Shown: positions 25,962 to 35,037 of the stretch, piece by piece | How the letters are laid out: each line of letters begins with the position of its first letter | Position numbering within the stretch: the stretch's first letter is position 1 | Assembly (NCBI GenBank): GCA_020444265.1 | Contig: JAHLLH010000003.1 | Coordinates: 372,001-436,000, forward strand | Reading direction: 5' to 3' | Source: a bacterium | GTDB taxonomy: Bacteria > Electryoneota > Electryoneia > Electryoneales > Electryoneaceae | DNA length: 64,000 bases | Made by a program: the position numbers and the translations under genes | The notes under the pieces: model-generated | Database searches by the model: none | Told to the model about the DNA's origin: nothing | Seen by the model: only the letters and a program-made list of their open reading frames with translations

Positions 25962-27326
25962 TCAAGCCAGATGCAGACCCTGCAGGTCTGCAAGAATGGT
26001 CCCGCCCGCCTGCCAACCGGCACGCGCCGCCGATTCGAGGGTAGCTGGAAGCCCTGTTCCAGCCCAGTCCCCCGCATAGTAGAGGGTGTCTGCTTGACGG
26101 ATCGTGGGTCGGGAGGTTCTGGTGTCCAACAAAGGGGTCGCGAAGGGGTAGTAGCGGAATTCATGATGCAGTAACTCAGTGCTGCCAGTCCAAATTTCGG
26201 CATTCTTGATGAACTGATCCATCAGTGCACTAAAATCAGGTGGTGGCGAGGAGGGGAGGGCAGACAGTACACGTTCCACGAGCACACCGCCCTCAGGATG
26301 AGGTTCGGAGAACCAGATTGCCATATCCCCACCCTCTTCTGCGAGAGGACCGGGGAAAGGGGTACCTTCGGCGAAATGGCCACGAAGAGTCGCGATCCCA
26401 TGTCCTTCCACCTTTTGCGCCTGCTCGACAAGCGGTGTTGCTGCATCAACACCTTTCAGCAGGCCCAGTTGGTTGGGTGGTAGGGTTATTAGTAACACAT
26501 CTGTCGTTTCAGTCTGATGACGTGTCTCAAGAGTCCAACCGCTGACATTCCGCGATACCGAAGTGACTCGCTGTCCCATGCGGAGGTCCACACCTGCATC
26601 CTGCAGGGCTCGTTGCGCCGGGAGGGTGATGACCTCACCCAGGTTCCCCCGTCCCCAGCCGATCAACCGCTCCGGGTCGAGCAGTACTCGCTTCAGCGCA
26701 TTGATAAAGGGGACTGCATCCGTTTGGGCTGGAATAGCGTTAAACATGCCAACACTCACCGGCTCACCGAGACGCCGAATCAGGCTGGTGGGCCATTGGG
26801 TTGTCTTGAAGAGGTCGTGGATCGTGATGGTGCTGGACGGGATGAAACGATCCTCAGAATTGCCGGACAGGCTCTCATCACCAGGTTCGGACACCTGCTG
26901 ACGCAGTACGCGATTCAACGCGAGCAGGGAGGGGAGACGGTCCCGTCCAGGGATCAACGGAGAGGCAAGCAATGACCCTGCCGCGCCGAGGTGTCCTTGG
27001 GGAACAGGGGGCCCAAATGGCCACCAGAGTGGACGATCTCCAATACGAGTACCGAACGATGCCGGTTGCCAGTGGATCGTGTCGCGTGACCCGATACGAT
27101 CCAGCAGTCTGAGGAAGGAGGTATAGGAGGTGGTGATCATGTGACGGCCTGTGTCAAAGCTCTCACCAGCAGCCCCTCGTCCACCGAGGTGAGGCAGAGC
27201 CTCGAAGAGGGTTACCTCGGTACCAGCATCACGGAGAGCCAGAGCGGCACAGAGGCCTGCGACCCCACCGCCAATGATCGTAACTCGTTTCTGAACGCTG
27301 TCTACCACTCCTGGCATCTCCTCCAT
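25962..27326 (-). CDS. FAD-dependent desaturase/oxidoreductase, HpnE/phytoene desaturase-like
   Basis: A 454-residue flavoprotein. RVTIIGGGVAGLCAALALRDAG (first glycine near residue 19) is the dinucleotide-binding fold, followed by VTLFEALPHLGGRGAAGE, the conserved second segment of the amine oxidase/phytoene desaturase class. The C-terminal LYYAGDWAGTGLPATLESAARAG closes the FAD site. The residue string GRHMITTSYTSFLRLLDRIG and the GMFNA segment resemble hydroxysqualene dehydroxylase (HpnE). No squalene or hopene gene is nearby, so a carotenoid or other isoprenoid substrate is equally possible. Confidence 0.75.
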   Translation of the reverse strand: MEEMPGVVDSVQKRVTIIGGGVAGLCAALALRDAGTEVTLFEALPHLGGRGAAGESFDTGRHMITTSYTSFLRLLDRIGSRDTIHWQPASFGTRIGDRPLWWPFGPPVPQGHLGAAGSLLASPLIPGRDRLPSLLALNRVLRQQVSEPGDESLSGNSEDRFIPSSTITIHDLFKTTQWPTSLIRRLGEPVSVGMFNAIPAQTDAVPFINALKRVLLDPERLIGWGRGNLGEVITLPAQRALQDAGVDLRMGQRVTSVSRNVSGWTLETRHQTETTDVLLITLPPNQLGLLKGVDAATPLVEQAQKVEGHGIATLRGHFAEGTPFPGPLAEEGGDMAIWFSEPHPEGGVLVERVLSALPSSPPPDFSALMDQFIKNAEIWTGSTELLHHEFRYYPFATPLLDTRTSRPTIRQADTLYYAGDWAGTGLPATLESAARAGWQAGGTILADLQGLHLA

Positions 27327-27462
27327 TGGACGGGGAACAAACTAGCCCCCGATAGCCCGAAAGGCCATAGGGAGTCATGATGTTCCATTTTTCTCATGGG
27401 GGGGTAGGCTTTATATTCGATCATTCAGTCGATTCATGACCAAACAAGCAATGGAGGCGAGC

Positions 27463-28212
27463 ATGAACATCGCGGTGCTGGTAAAACTGGTACCCGACAC
27501 GGCTGCTCAGATCCGTCTGAACTCCGATCATAGCTGGATCGAGACACGGGATCTGAACTGGGTGCTGAGTCCGTACGATGAGTACGCGGCGGAAGAAGCA
27601 CTGAAGACAGCCGAAGCACAGGGTGGCGAAGTAACAGCGATCACCTATGGCTCGGATGCATCTGCGGAAGCGCTGCGGAAGGCGCTCGCAATGGGCGCGC
27701 ACAAAGCCGTGCATGTGAAAAAAGATGGATTTACCGATCTACTCGGAACCGCCAATGCCCTGGCCAACGTGCTGAAGGATGGTGGATTCGATTTGATCTT
27801 TGCTGGGTACAAGGCGACTGATGATGATTGCGCCGCCATCGGCCAGATGGTCGCGACCCTGCTTGATATACCCTGCATTACAGAAGTCAACAAGCTTGAG
27901 GTCGGCGACGGTACCCTGACCGCCAATCGTGAAATCGAAGGTGGTCATGAAGTTGTCGAAGCTCCCCTGCCATGTGTTATCACCGCGCAGAAGGGATTGA
28001 ACGAGCCGCGTTACCCCTCGCTCAAGGGGATCATGATGGCAAAGAAGAAGCCAATCGATGTGGTGGAAGCGGATGATGTCGCTCCCCGCGTCGAGACCGT
28101 TTCCATGGGTTATCCGCCGGAGCGCCCCGCTGGCAAGATTGTTGGCGAAGGTGTGGAGGCGGTGCCGGAACTGGTCCGCTTGCTTCGTGAAGAAGCCCGA
28201 GTGATCGACTAA
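27463..28212 (+). CDS. etfB: Electron transfer flavoprotein beta subunit
   Basis: A 249-residue protein starting MNIAVLVKLVPDTAAQIRLN, with the AMP-binding fold and the signature ENR/EIEGGHEVVEAPLPCVITAQKGLNEPRYPSLKGIM. With EtfA it carries electrons from acyl-CoA and related dehydrogenases to the quinone pool. The ATG at 27463 is chosen because GGAGG lies 5 bases upstream; an in-frame ATG at 27436 is less likely. It is followed by etfA after 16 bases. Confidence 0.95.
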   Translation: MNIAVLVKLVPDTAAQIRLNSDHSWIETRDLNWVLSPYDEYAAEEALKTAEAQGGEVTAITYGSDASAEALRKALAMGAHKAVHVKKDGFTDLLGTANALANVLKDGGFDLIFAGYKATDDDCAAIGQMVATLLDIPCITEVNKLEVGDGTLTANREIEGGHEVVEAPLPCVITAQKGLNEPRYPSLKGIMMAKKKPIDVVEADDVAPRVETVSMGYPPERPAGKIVGEGVEAVPELVRLLREEARVID

Positions 28213-28228
28213 GCGAAGGGAGTGAACG

Positions 28229-29176
28229 ATGAACGTTCTTGTTTATATCGAAGTACGCGATGGCGAGGTGAAGAAGGCTTCCCTCGAGTCGCTGAGTGAA
28301 GGGCACCGGATCGCGTCCGCATCAGGCGGCGCAGTATGCGCAGTGATCCCAGGCGCCAACCTGGATGCGGCTGTTGCCGCAGCGAAGGGGCATGGCGCTG
28401 CCAAGGTCTTTACCAATGATTCCGCCGACCTGGCGAACTACGTGCCCGAAGGCTACCTGGCGTCCGTCGTCGAGGCAGCTAGTCAGTGTAATGCAGAGGT
28501 GGTTCTGTTGGGCGCCACCTCCCAGGGACGTGACCTTGCACCACGTGTCGCCGCAAAGATGGGCGTCATGTTCCTGCCAGATGTCACCAAAATTTCGACT
28601 GATGATGGGCTCGTCGCCACACGTCCTGTTTACGCCGGCAAGGTGAATATCAGCTTGAAGGCGAAAGAGCTGCCGGTGGTCATTTCAACTCGTCCGAATA
28701 CCTTTGACCTGGCCGCAAATGAGGGCGCCGGTGAACTGGTTGCTATCAGCCCCGAATTCAATGCGAAGGCGAAGGTGGTCGAGGTGGTGGCTTCGGGTGG
28801 CGAGAAGCTCGATGTCGCTGAAGCGGATCGTATTGTCGCTGGTGGACGTGGCCTGAAAGAGCCAGAAAACTTCAAAGTGCTCGAAGACCTCGCGGACAGC
28901 CTCGGTGCGGCCGTCGGCGCGAGCCGTGCGGTGGTCGATGCCGGATGGCGGCCCCATTCCGAGCAGGTTGGCCAGACCGGGAAAACCGTCGGCCCGACCC
29001 TCTACTTCGCGGTCGGTATCTCCGGCGCGGTCCAGCATGTGGCCGGTATGCGCACCTCGAAGGTGATTGTCGCCATCAACAAGGATGCCGATGCCCCCAT
29101 CTTCAAGCTCGCCGATTATGGTATCGTTGGCGATGCGATGGAGGTTGTCCCGGCCCTGACAGCAGCTTTGAAGTAG
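28229..29176 (+). CDS. etfA: Electron transfer flavoprotein alpha subunit
   Basis: A 315-residue protein. The C-terminal FAD domain is canonical: [51 protein letters not shown] and [27 protein letters not shown] precedes the ATG. It forms an operon with etfB and ends in a strong terminator. No ETF-quinone oxidoreductase or dehydrogenase gene is in the window. Confidence 0.95.
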   Translation: MNVLVYIEVRDGEVKKASLESLSEGHRIASASGGAVCAVIPGANLDAAVAAAKGHGAAKVFTNDSADLANYVPEGYLASVVEAASQCNAEVVLLGATSQGRDLAPRVAAKMGVMFLPDVTKISTDDGLVATRPVYAGKVNISLKAKELPVVISTRPNTFDLAANEGAGELVAISPEFNAKAKVVEVVASGGEKLDVAEADRIVAGGRGLKEPENFKVLEDLADSLGAAVGASRAVVDAGWRPHSEQVGQTGKTVGPTLYFAVGISGAVQHVAGMRTSKVIVAINKDADAPIFKLADYGIVGDAMEVVPALTAALK

Positions 29177-29198
29177 AGCAGCTATGGCAGAAGAAGTA

Positions 29199-29230
29199 AC
29201 GGCCAGCACCCGGGGGTGCTGGCCGTTTTT
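29199..29230 (+). terminator. Strong intrinsic terminator after etfBA
   Basis: A perfect 12-base stem ACGGCCAGCACC / GGTGCTGGCCGT with a 4-base loop is followed by five T. Confidence 0.9.
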
Positions 29231-29254
29231 ACTTCGATCAATCGGTAAGTATGC

Positions 29255-30076
29255 CTACTTCACGAAGGTAACTCGCAGGGATGTTTGCTGGTCGTATGCT
29301 TCCATCCGAACGATGTAGGTACCGGAGGCAACCTTCTGCTTGCTTGTGTCTTCGCCACGCCATGCCGCCAGGTGTGAACCGGCGGTGACACGGCCTTCCT
29401 TCAGGACGGTCACCGCTTCACCGAGCAGATTGTACACCGTCAACTTCACATCCGTGGTCTCGTCAACGTGGTAACGGATAATCGTCATCGAGTTGAACGG
29501 GTTCGGATAGGCAGCGGATAGGTTGAATCCTTCCGGCTTGGAGGTATCCTCGATCGGGACACTGTTGACCGACAGGAAGGTGAAGCTGCCCCCGCCATTA
29601 CCAGCAGGAACCATCTCTTCGCCATCCGTCGCATGCACGGTCCAGGTGTAGTGCACCTCGGAATCCGGCAGCGGGGACGTGTTTAAGTCGAGGACGTCCA
29701 CCGTATCAACCACCTCCTCGTGGGTTACATGTCCATCGAGGAGACGAGTAATCTCGAGGACATAGGTAACATTGTCCCCATCCGGATCGACAGACTGATT
29801 CCACTGGAAAACGATCGGATCTGCACGATCCAGCAAGGCTTCCTTTCCAGGTGCCAGCCGGTTGAAGGACGATGGCGACTGATTATTGGAAGGAGAATCC
29901 GTTTCGACGGTATCAGAATCCCCGACAGCAAATTCATCTGCTGAAGGAAGGGTAGTGATCTTGTTGGGAGTTTCATCTTCCACGGAGGGAACAGAAACCT
30001 GGCCTTGCGAAAATGATGTTGTCGCAAGGAAGAACATCAGGGCAAGAGAAACCGTCTTTTGCAACACCAGCTTCAT
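29255..30076 (-). CDS. Secreted protein with fibronectin-like domain and type IX sorting domain
   Basis: A 273-residue exported protein. Residues 1-24 are a signal peptide (KTVSLALMFFLATTSFSQG). A central domain, about residues 75-165, has the strand pattern of a fibronectin type III fold (VTYVLEITRLLDGHV; VHYTWTVHATDGEE). The last 80 residues are a Por-type sorting domain with AAYPNPFNSMTIIRY, VKLTVYNLLGEAV and VASGTYIVRMEAYD. Type IX machinery should export it and process the tail; none of that machinery is in this window. The ATG at 30076 is preferred for its signal peptide and an upstream GAGG. The frame upstream of it looks non-coding. Confidence 0.8.
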   Translation of the reverse strand: MKLVLQKTVSLALMFFLATTSFSQGQVSVPSVEDETPNKITTLPSADEFAVGDSDTVETDSPSNNQSPSSFNRLAPGKEALLDRADPIVFQWNQSVDPDGDNVTYVLEITRLLDGHVTHEEVVDTVDVLDLNTSPLPDSEVHYTWTVHATDGEEMVPAGNGGGSFTFLSVNSVPIEDTSKPEGFNLSAAYPNPFNSMTIIRYHVDETTDVKLTVYNLLGEAVTVLKEGRVTAGSHLAAWRGEDTSKQKVASGTYIVRMEAYDQQTSLRVTFVK

Positions 30077-30277
30077 GCGGGGAAACCTCAAAACGACGTT
30101 AACAGCTCCTGAAACTACCTTCTCATCAATTGAGAGGAGTACACGCCCCCATGCAATCGCAAGGAGACGTGTACCCAAAAATAAGGGATGCAATAAGCAA
30201 AACAAAAGGAAAAAACAGAAGTTGACTCTATTTCAATCCTTTTGAAGATTAGAATGCACCGTCTGTCTCGAGATGAA

Positions 30278-32575
30278 TCAGAATTCCAAGCTTAGACCAA
30301 TCGACGGAAGCAATCCGATGGAGCTGTCCTCGATTGTCCTGCCTTTACGCCCGTCCCATCGAGGTGCACCGACATATCCATTGTTGTAAACGTTCTGTAT
30401 ATCAATGTAGCCAATCAGCGTATAGTTGTCGAAGAACCAGCGACGATCCGTACGTAAGTCCAGACTGTGATTGATCTTCGTTCGTTCGGTGTTGTACTTC
30501 GCCGGGTCCTGGCTGCCATCGCTTTCGAAGGGTGTGTAGGGACGGCCTGTTGCGAGACGGAAGCGGAAACTCATTTCCCAAGTCCGTGAAAAGAGGAAGC
30601 CACCACCGATGTTGAAGATCCAGCGCTGGTCATAGCTCGAAGGCCGTTCCACACCATCCAGACCGGTGAAGCGTGCCTCGTTCCAACTGAGGCTCGCGGT
30701 AGCATAGTGCGGTAGCTCACTCGCCTTTTTCTGCAAGAAGAGTTCCAGGCCACGCGCCCACCCTGTTCCTTCGGATACAAGCGGCTCAAGCCCGTACGCG
30801 CTGAAATTGTTCTCCGCACCACCATAGCCAGCACCGGTGTTCGCCAGCACGAGATAAGGTCGACTTGTGCTGGTCGGGTAGTTGGCGTACTGCTTGTAAT
30901 ACCCCTCGATGCTGACACGAACATCGAATCGGATCAAGTGGTCAAATCCGAGGACGACCTGGTCAGCTTGTAAGTGATCCAGCTTCCTGTTCAACGGATT
31001 TGATACCAGCCAGATGTAGCTTGGCGCCTGGTGGTAGCGGCCCACACTTGCATTAACATTGGTCAGCATCGACAAGGGATACGTCGCGGAAAGCCGCGGG
31101 GAGAATGCGTAGGGGTTGTCGATCATAGTAAAGGCGTCCAGACGTCCCCCGGCGGTAATGAGCAGATCGCCGAATTCCTGCGATACCTGACCGTAGGCTG
31201 CACTTTTTGTCGAGAGAGTGTCGTAACTCTCATCGACCGTTATCACCTCGCCATAGCTGGTTGTAAACGGGGGCAACAGGAGGTCCGCGTTGAACCCAAC
31301 AAACTTCTGCTGAACACCTGCGGTGAATTCAGTATTCTCCGATATCCTCGCGACCACTTCAGCGCGCAGGCTCGTTTCCGCTTCACGTGAACTGTTGCTG
31401 AAAACAGGGTTCAGCAGACTGTCAAGCTGAATCGTGTTGAATTCGGTTACGGTCTGCCCGAGGGTGACGTTCGTAAACCCATTGCCAAAAAGGTGTTTCC
31501 AGGTTACACCGCCGATGTAGGTGTTCTGATCGGTGGCGGGGATGCGTGCGTTATCATATCGCTGATCTTGAGAATCATTGAACAGTTTTACATTATCCAG
31601 CGCTGCGATACCGAGTACGCTGATCTGGTTTGTTGCGTTGATCGATGTATTCGCTTTCGCAAGAAAATCCCAATATTCAGGCACAAAGGCGAACCCTGCC
31701 GCCTCGAAAATGAAGTCGAGATAGCTGCGTCGAGCCGAGAAGAGGAAGGAACCATCCTCTCCCACCAAAGGGCCTTCAATATTCAGTCCAAATTGCGAAG
31801 CGGAAATCGTCGCTTTTCCACCGATCTTGTCCTTTCGACCTTCGCGCAGGTCGATGGTCAGTACACTTGAAAGACGGTCTCCGTACCGTGCACCAAACCC
31901 ACCTGTCGAGAAGGACGTCCTGTCGATATAATCGAGGTTGATGAAGCTTTGAGGACCTCCGGATGCGCCCTGGGTGCCGAAATGGTTGATGTTGGGGACA
32001 TCAATGTTATCAACGAGGTAGAGGTTTTCGCTGGGTGCCCCGCCACGTACCACCAGGTCATTTCGTCCTGGGGAGGGTTGGCCGACACCCGGCAGAATTG
32101 AAATGGCACGAGCGACATCTTCAAACCCGCCGGGGAGACGCCGGATTTCTTCGCTACTTTGGACAACGGTGCTCAGTTTCGCATCCGGATCCTTCTCGAA
32201 GAAACCGGCACGGAAGGTTACCTCTTCGAGGGCAACGGAGGTTGGTTCCAGTTCCACATCCAGTTCGGTTGGACGAGCGGGTGAGATGGAAATGTCCGTG
32301 CGCACCACCTGTCCGTAGCCCACGCTCGAAAACTGAATCGCATACACTCCAGGCGGAATGGTGGCAATAGAATAGTTGCCGTCAAGATTGGTCGCGGCAC
32401 CGATATTGGTACCTAGCAGGAGGATGTTCGCTCCCGCGAGTGGTTCATTCGAGTTCCGGTCAGTCACTCGCCCGGTCAAAGTACCAGTCGGTGAGTTGAC
32501 AGCCGCCTGAAGAGAAGCAGTGGAGCCCAGCAAGACAAGAAAAAGGACGAGGACCAACGGGCCAGCTTTCTTCAT
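30278..32575 (-). CDS. TonB-dependent receptor with carboxypeptidase-like regulatory domain
   Basis: A 765-residue outer-membrane protein. Signal peptide (GPLVLVLFLVLLGSTASLQA), then a carboxypeptidase-regulatory-like beta-sandwich (GTLTGRVTDRNSNEPLAGANILL to about residue 110), a plug domain with LPGVGQPSPGRNDLVVRGGAPSENLYLVD, and a C-terminal 22-strand type barrel. GGGGGA precedes the ATG at 32575. The ligand is unknown; there is no SusD partner or transport operon beside it. An open frame to 32632 is probably not used. Confidence 0.85.
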   Translation of the reverse strand: MKKAGPLVLVLFLVLLGSTASLQAAVNSPTGTLTGRVTDRNSNEPLAGANILLLGTNIGAATNLDGNYSIATIPPGVYAIQFSSVGYGQVVRTDISISPARPTELDVELEPTSVALEEVTFRAGFFEKDPDAKLSTVVQSSEEIRRLPGGFEDVARAISILPGVGQPSPGRNDLVVRGGAPSENLYLVDNIDVPNINHFGTQGASGGPQSFINLDYIDRTSFSTGGFGARYGDRLSSVLTIDLREGRKDKIGGKATISASQFGLNIEGPLVGEDGSFLFSARRSYLDFIFEAAGFAFVPEYWDFLAKANTSINATNQISVLGIAALDNVKLFNDSQDQRYDNARIPATDQNTYIGGVTWKHLFGNGFTNVTLGQTVTEFNTIQLDSLLNPVFSNSSREAETSLRAEVVARISENTEFTAGVQQKFVGFNADLLLPPFTTSYGEVITVDESYDTLSTKSAAYGQVSQEFGDLLITAGGRLDAFTMIDNPYAFSPRLSATYPLSMLTNVNASVGRYHQAPSYIWLVSNPLNRKLDHLQADQVVLGFDHLIRFDVRVSIEGYYKQYANYPTSTSRPYLVLANTGAGYGGAENNFSAYGLEPLVSEGTGWARGLELFLQKKASELPHYATASLSWNEARFTGLDGVERPSSYDQRWIFNIGGGFLFSRTWEMSFRFRLATGRPYTPFESDGSQDPAKYNTERTKINHSLDLRTDRRWFFDNYTLIGYIDIQNVYNNGYVGAPRWDGRKGRTIEDSSIGLLPSIGLSLEF

Positions 32576-32749
32576 GCTTTCATTCCCCCTTAGGTTGGTG
32601 GCGGATAGATTTTCGCCACAGCTTTGTATCAAGATCGAACGATACGACTTTGGTTATCCTAACATTGCCAATGGTATGCCAGATTTTTGAAGATGTTCCA
32701 GGTATAGTATGCCTGCTGGAGTAAGGTATATGACGCACCAGGGCGGATT

Positions 32750-33409
32750 GTGAAGAAAGATCCTCGTTCTATCACGTTGGTAGATCAACGCCGCTTCATC
32801 GGCGAGATTGCGGAAGCATATACCGGTGAACGTTTTGCTGCGGCATCCAGCATCCAGGAAGATCTCGCAGCAATTCTGGCAAAGGTCTCCGATGATCCTC
32901 TCCTCGAGTTGGGAGCAGGGGGTGGAGTGGTCCTCGAGTTACTGCGCAAAGCGGGCCGTTCCGCCTGGGGGGTGGAAGTTGTCGACGAGATGATCTTACA
33001 GGCACGCAGACGTGGCGTGAAGGGGATGATCCAGGCGGATGGCTGCGATCTGCCATTTCCTGATGCGCGTTTCGCACTGATTACTCTCTGGGGGAATACA
33101 CTGGGGCCAATTCCCGGACGAGACAATCGGCTAAGGCTTCTGCGAGAGAGCAGTCGAGTTCTCCGGCCGGATGGTTGGCTGGCAGTGACTGCTCTTAATC
33201 GCTTCGCGGGACCGAGACGGATGCTGAAGCAGCAGGAGTTTTCCTTCCGTTTCCAACTTCAATCGGGGCGGTGGTCGAGTTTATCCGGCTACAATCGGTA
33301 CTACACGCGGGGTCAGCTCAAGCGAGAGCTGCGGGAGGGTGGATTCAGTCGATTCAGGATTCAGAGCGGGTTTACCGACTACATGCACATCCTGCTGGCG
33401 GGGAAGTGA
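32750..33409 (+). CDS. Class I SAM-dependent methyltransferase
   Basis: A 219-residue methyltransferase. The SAM-binding motif I is PLLELGAGGGVVLELL, motif II follows as WGVEVVDEMILQA, and DGCDLPFPDARFALITLWGN is the acidic/motif III region. The substrate is unknown. It starts at a GTG with a weak ribosome site; no in-frame ATG lies upstream. It converges on the TrmH gene with a 3-base gap. Confidence 0.75.
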   Translation: MKKDPRSITLVDQRRFIGEIAEAYTGERFAAASSIQEDLAAILAKVSDDPLLELGAGGGVVLELLRKAGRSAWGVEVVDEMILQARRRGVKGMIQADGCDLPFPDARFALITLWGNTLGPIPGRDNRLRLLRESSRVLRPDGWLAVTALNRFAGPRRMLKQQEFSFRFQLQSGRWSSLSGYNRYYTRGQLKRELREGGFSRFRIQSGFTDYMHILLAGK

Positions 33410-33412
33410 GGA

Positions 33413-34099
33413 TTATTTCTCGCGCGCAGCAAAGAACTGGCCTTCGAGATTCTGGAATCGTTTCAAAACTTTCTTGAGCCATGCCAACCGAAGTTCCGTT
33501 TTTTCCTCTTCACTCAGTTGCCATTCCACATCGCTGTCGCGGACACGTTGGACGATATCGTACAGCGAAAGGGCAACTGATACCGAAATGTTAAAACTTT
33601 CGGTGAATCCAACCTGTGGAATCTTCATGTAGACATCGGCCAGCTCGAGGGCCGTGTCGCTAAGACCGGTATCCTCGGTTCCGTAAACCAGTGCGATTGG
33701 TTTGACGATGGGCAGGTCTGGCAGCAGTACATCGTCCTGATGGGGTGTCGTGGCTACAATTGTATAGCCCTGTTGTTTCAGCCCGACCAGGCAAGGGGCA
33801 GTGTTGTCCCGCTCGCGAGTGTTATAGCGATGGAGGTTGAGCCACTTCGAGGAGCCAACGGTGACCCCGGGATTGACAGTGAAACGATTGGTGTTCTCGA
33901 TGATGTGGACGTCCTGCACCCCGAACAGATCGCACGAGCGCATGACAGCGCTCGCGTTGTGTGGCTGATAAATATTTTCAAGAGCCACCGTCACATAGCG
34001 TGTTCTGTAAGCGAGCACCTCGTCGAACTTTGCCAATTTATTATCAGTGACAAAGCCGCTCAGAAAGTCGATCAACTCTTGACGGGTCTTAGGATCCAC
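33413..34099 (-). CDS. trmH: tRNA (guanosine-18 2'-O)-methyltransferase, SpoU/TrmH family
   Basis: A 228-residue SPOUT (trefoil-knot) methyltransferase. The three motifs are clear: NIYQPHNASAVMRSCDLFGVQDVHII (motif 1 with the catalytic arginine), ALVYGTEDTGLSD (motif 2) and KIPQVGFTESFNISVSVALSL (motif 3). The short N-terminal helical part and basic C-terminal tail match TrmH rather than RlmB. It should modify G18 in the D-loop of tRNAs. Confidence 0.88.
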   Translation of the reverse strand: MDPKTRQELIDFLSGFVTDNKLAKFDEVLAYRTRYVTVALENIYQPHNASAVMRSCDLFGVQDVHIIENTNRFTVNPGVTVGSSKWLNLHRYNTRERDNTAPCLVGLKQQGYTIVATTPHQDDVLLPDLPIVKPIALVYGTEDTGLSDTALELADVYMKIPQVGFTESFNISVSVALSLYDIVQRVRDSDVEWQLSEEEKTELRLAWLKKVLKRFQNLEGQFFAAREK

Positions 34100-34341
34100 T
34101 GGAGATCAGTCCTCATGGGAGTGTCGCGAAAGATGCGTCTGTACGTGCCTGCTGTCAAGCCTCGCTTGCGAGCGGAAAGCTAACGACATCCAAACAAACA
34201 TTATGTACTTCATCGACGACCGATATTCACGTCCAGCCCGCTTCACGGTGGACTTGGAGGTGATGGTCGGATTAGATTTGCTCCAGATGAATTCGTGAGC
34301 ACAGGCTCGTCAAACATCCTGCACAGGCTTGGGAGGCCAAG

Positions 34342-35034
34342 ATGGCCAGGGAACACATTCTCATCGTTGAGGATGAAGAGGATATTCGAGAACTGATGCG
34401 GTACAACCTCTCGCGGGAGGGATATACGGTTACTGAGGCAGGAACCGGGGAGAAGGGGATTCGGCTCGCACGAGAGAAGAAGCCGGAGCTAGTCATTCTC
34501 GACTTGATGCTGCCGGGAATTGATGGACTCGAAGTGTGCCGGACCCTGAGAAACGACGATGCGCTGAAGAGCCTCGCGATTGTGATTGTGACAGCAAAAG
34601 GTGAGGAGCCGGACATTGTTACCGGCCTCGAACTTGGTGCCGATGATTACGTGACCAAGCCCTTCAGCCCGCGAGTCCTGATCGCACGAGTGCGTGCAGT
34701 ATTGAGACGGAAAGCGGGTGAGGAAACAAACGCAACCGAGGACAGCATCATCCAGCGGGAAGGGATGAAAATTCACCCGGGCCGTCACGAAGTCATCATT
34801 GATAACGACCCTGTCGATCTCACCTACACCGAATTTAAGATCCTCCACTTGTTGGCAAGGCGCCCCGGCTGGGTCTTCACCCGGTACCAGATTGTCGACG
34901 CGGTCCGTGGAGAGGATCATCCTGTATCGGATCGCAGTGTGGATGTCCAGATTGTTGGCCTCCGTAAAAAGCTTGGCCGTTATGCGGACTTGATTGAGAC
35001 AGTTCGTGGTGTTGGCTATCGATTCAAGGAGTAG
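34342..35034 (+). CDS. phoB: PhoB-like response regulator
   Basis: A 230-residue OmpR/PhoB-type regulator: receiver domain with acidic pair in VEDEED, phospho-acceptor D54 in LVILDLMLPG, switch residues in IVTAKG and lysine in VTKPFSPR, then a winged-helix domain with TYTEFKILHLLARRPGWVFTR and SVDVQIVGLRKKLG. GGGAGG lies 5 bases before the ATG. The histidine kinase starts 3 bases after its stop. A Pho-box-like site and a TonB receptor follow, supporting PhoB rather than another OmpR-class regulator. Confidence 0.85.
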   Translation: MAREHILIVEDEEDIRELMRYNLSREGYTVTEAGTGEKGIRLAREKKPELVILDLMLPGIDGLEVCRTLRNDDALKSLAIVIVTAKGEEPDIVTGLELGADDYVTKPFSPRVLIARVRAVLRRKAGEETNATEDSIIQREGMKIHPGRHEVIIDNDPVDLTYTEFKILHLLARRPGWVFTRYQIVDAVRGEDHPVSDRSVDVQIVGLRKKLGRYADLIETVRGVGYRFKE

Positions 35035-35037
35035 ACT

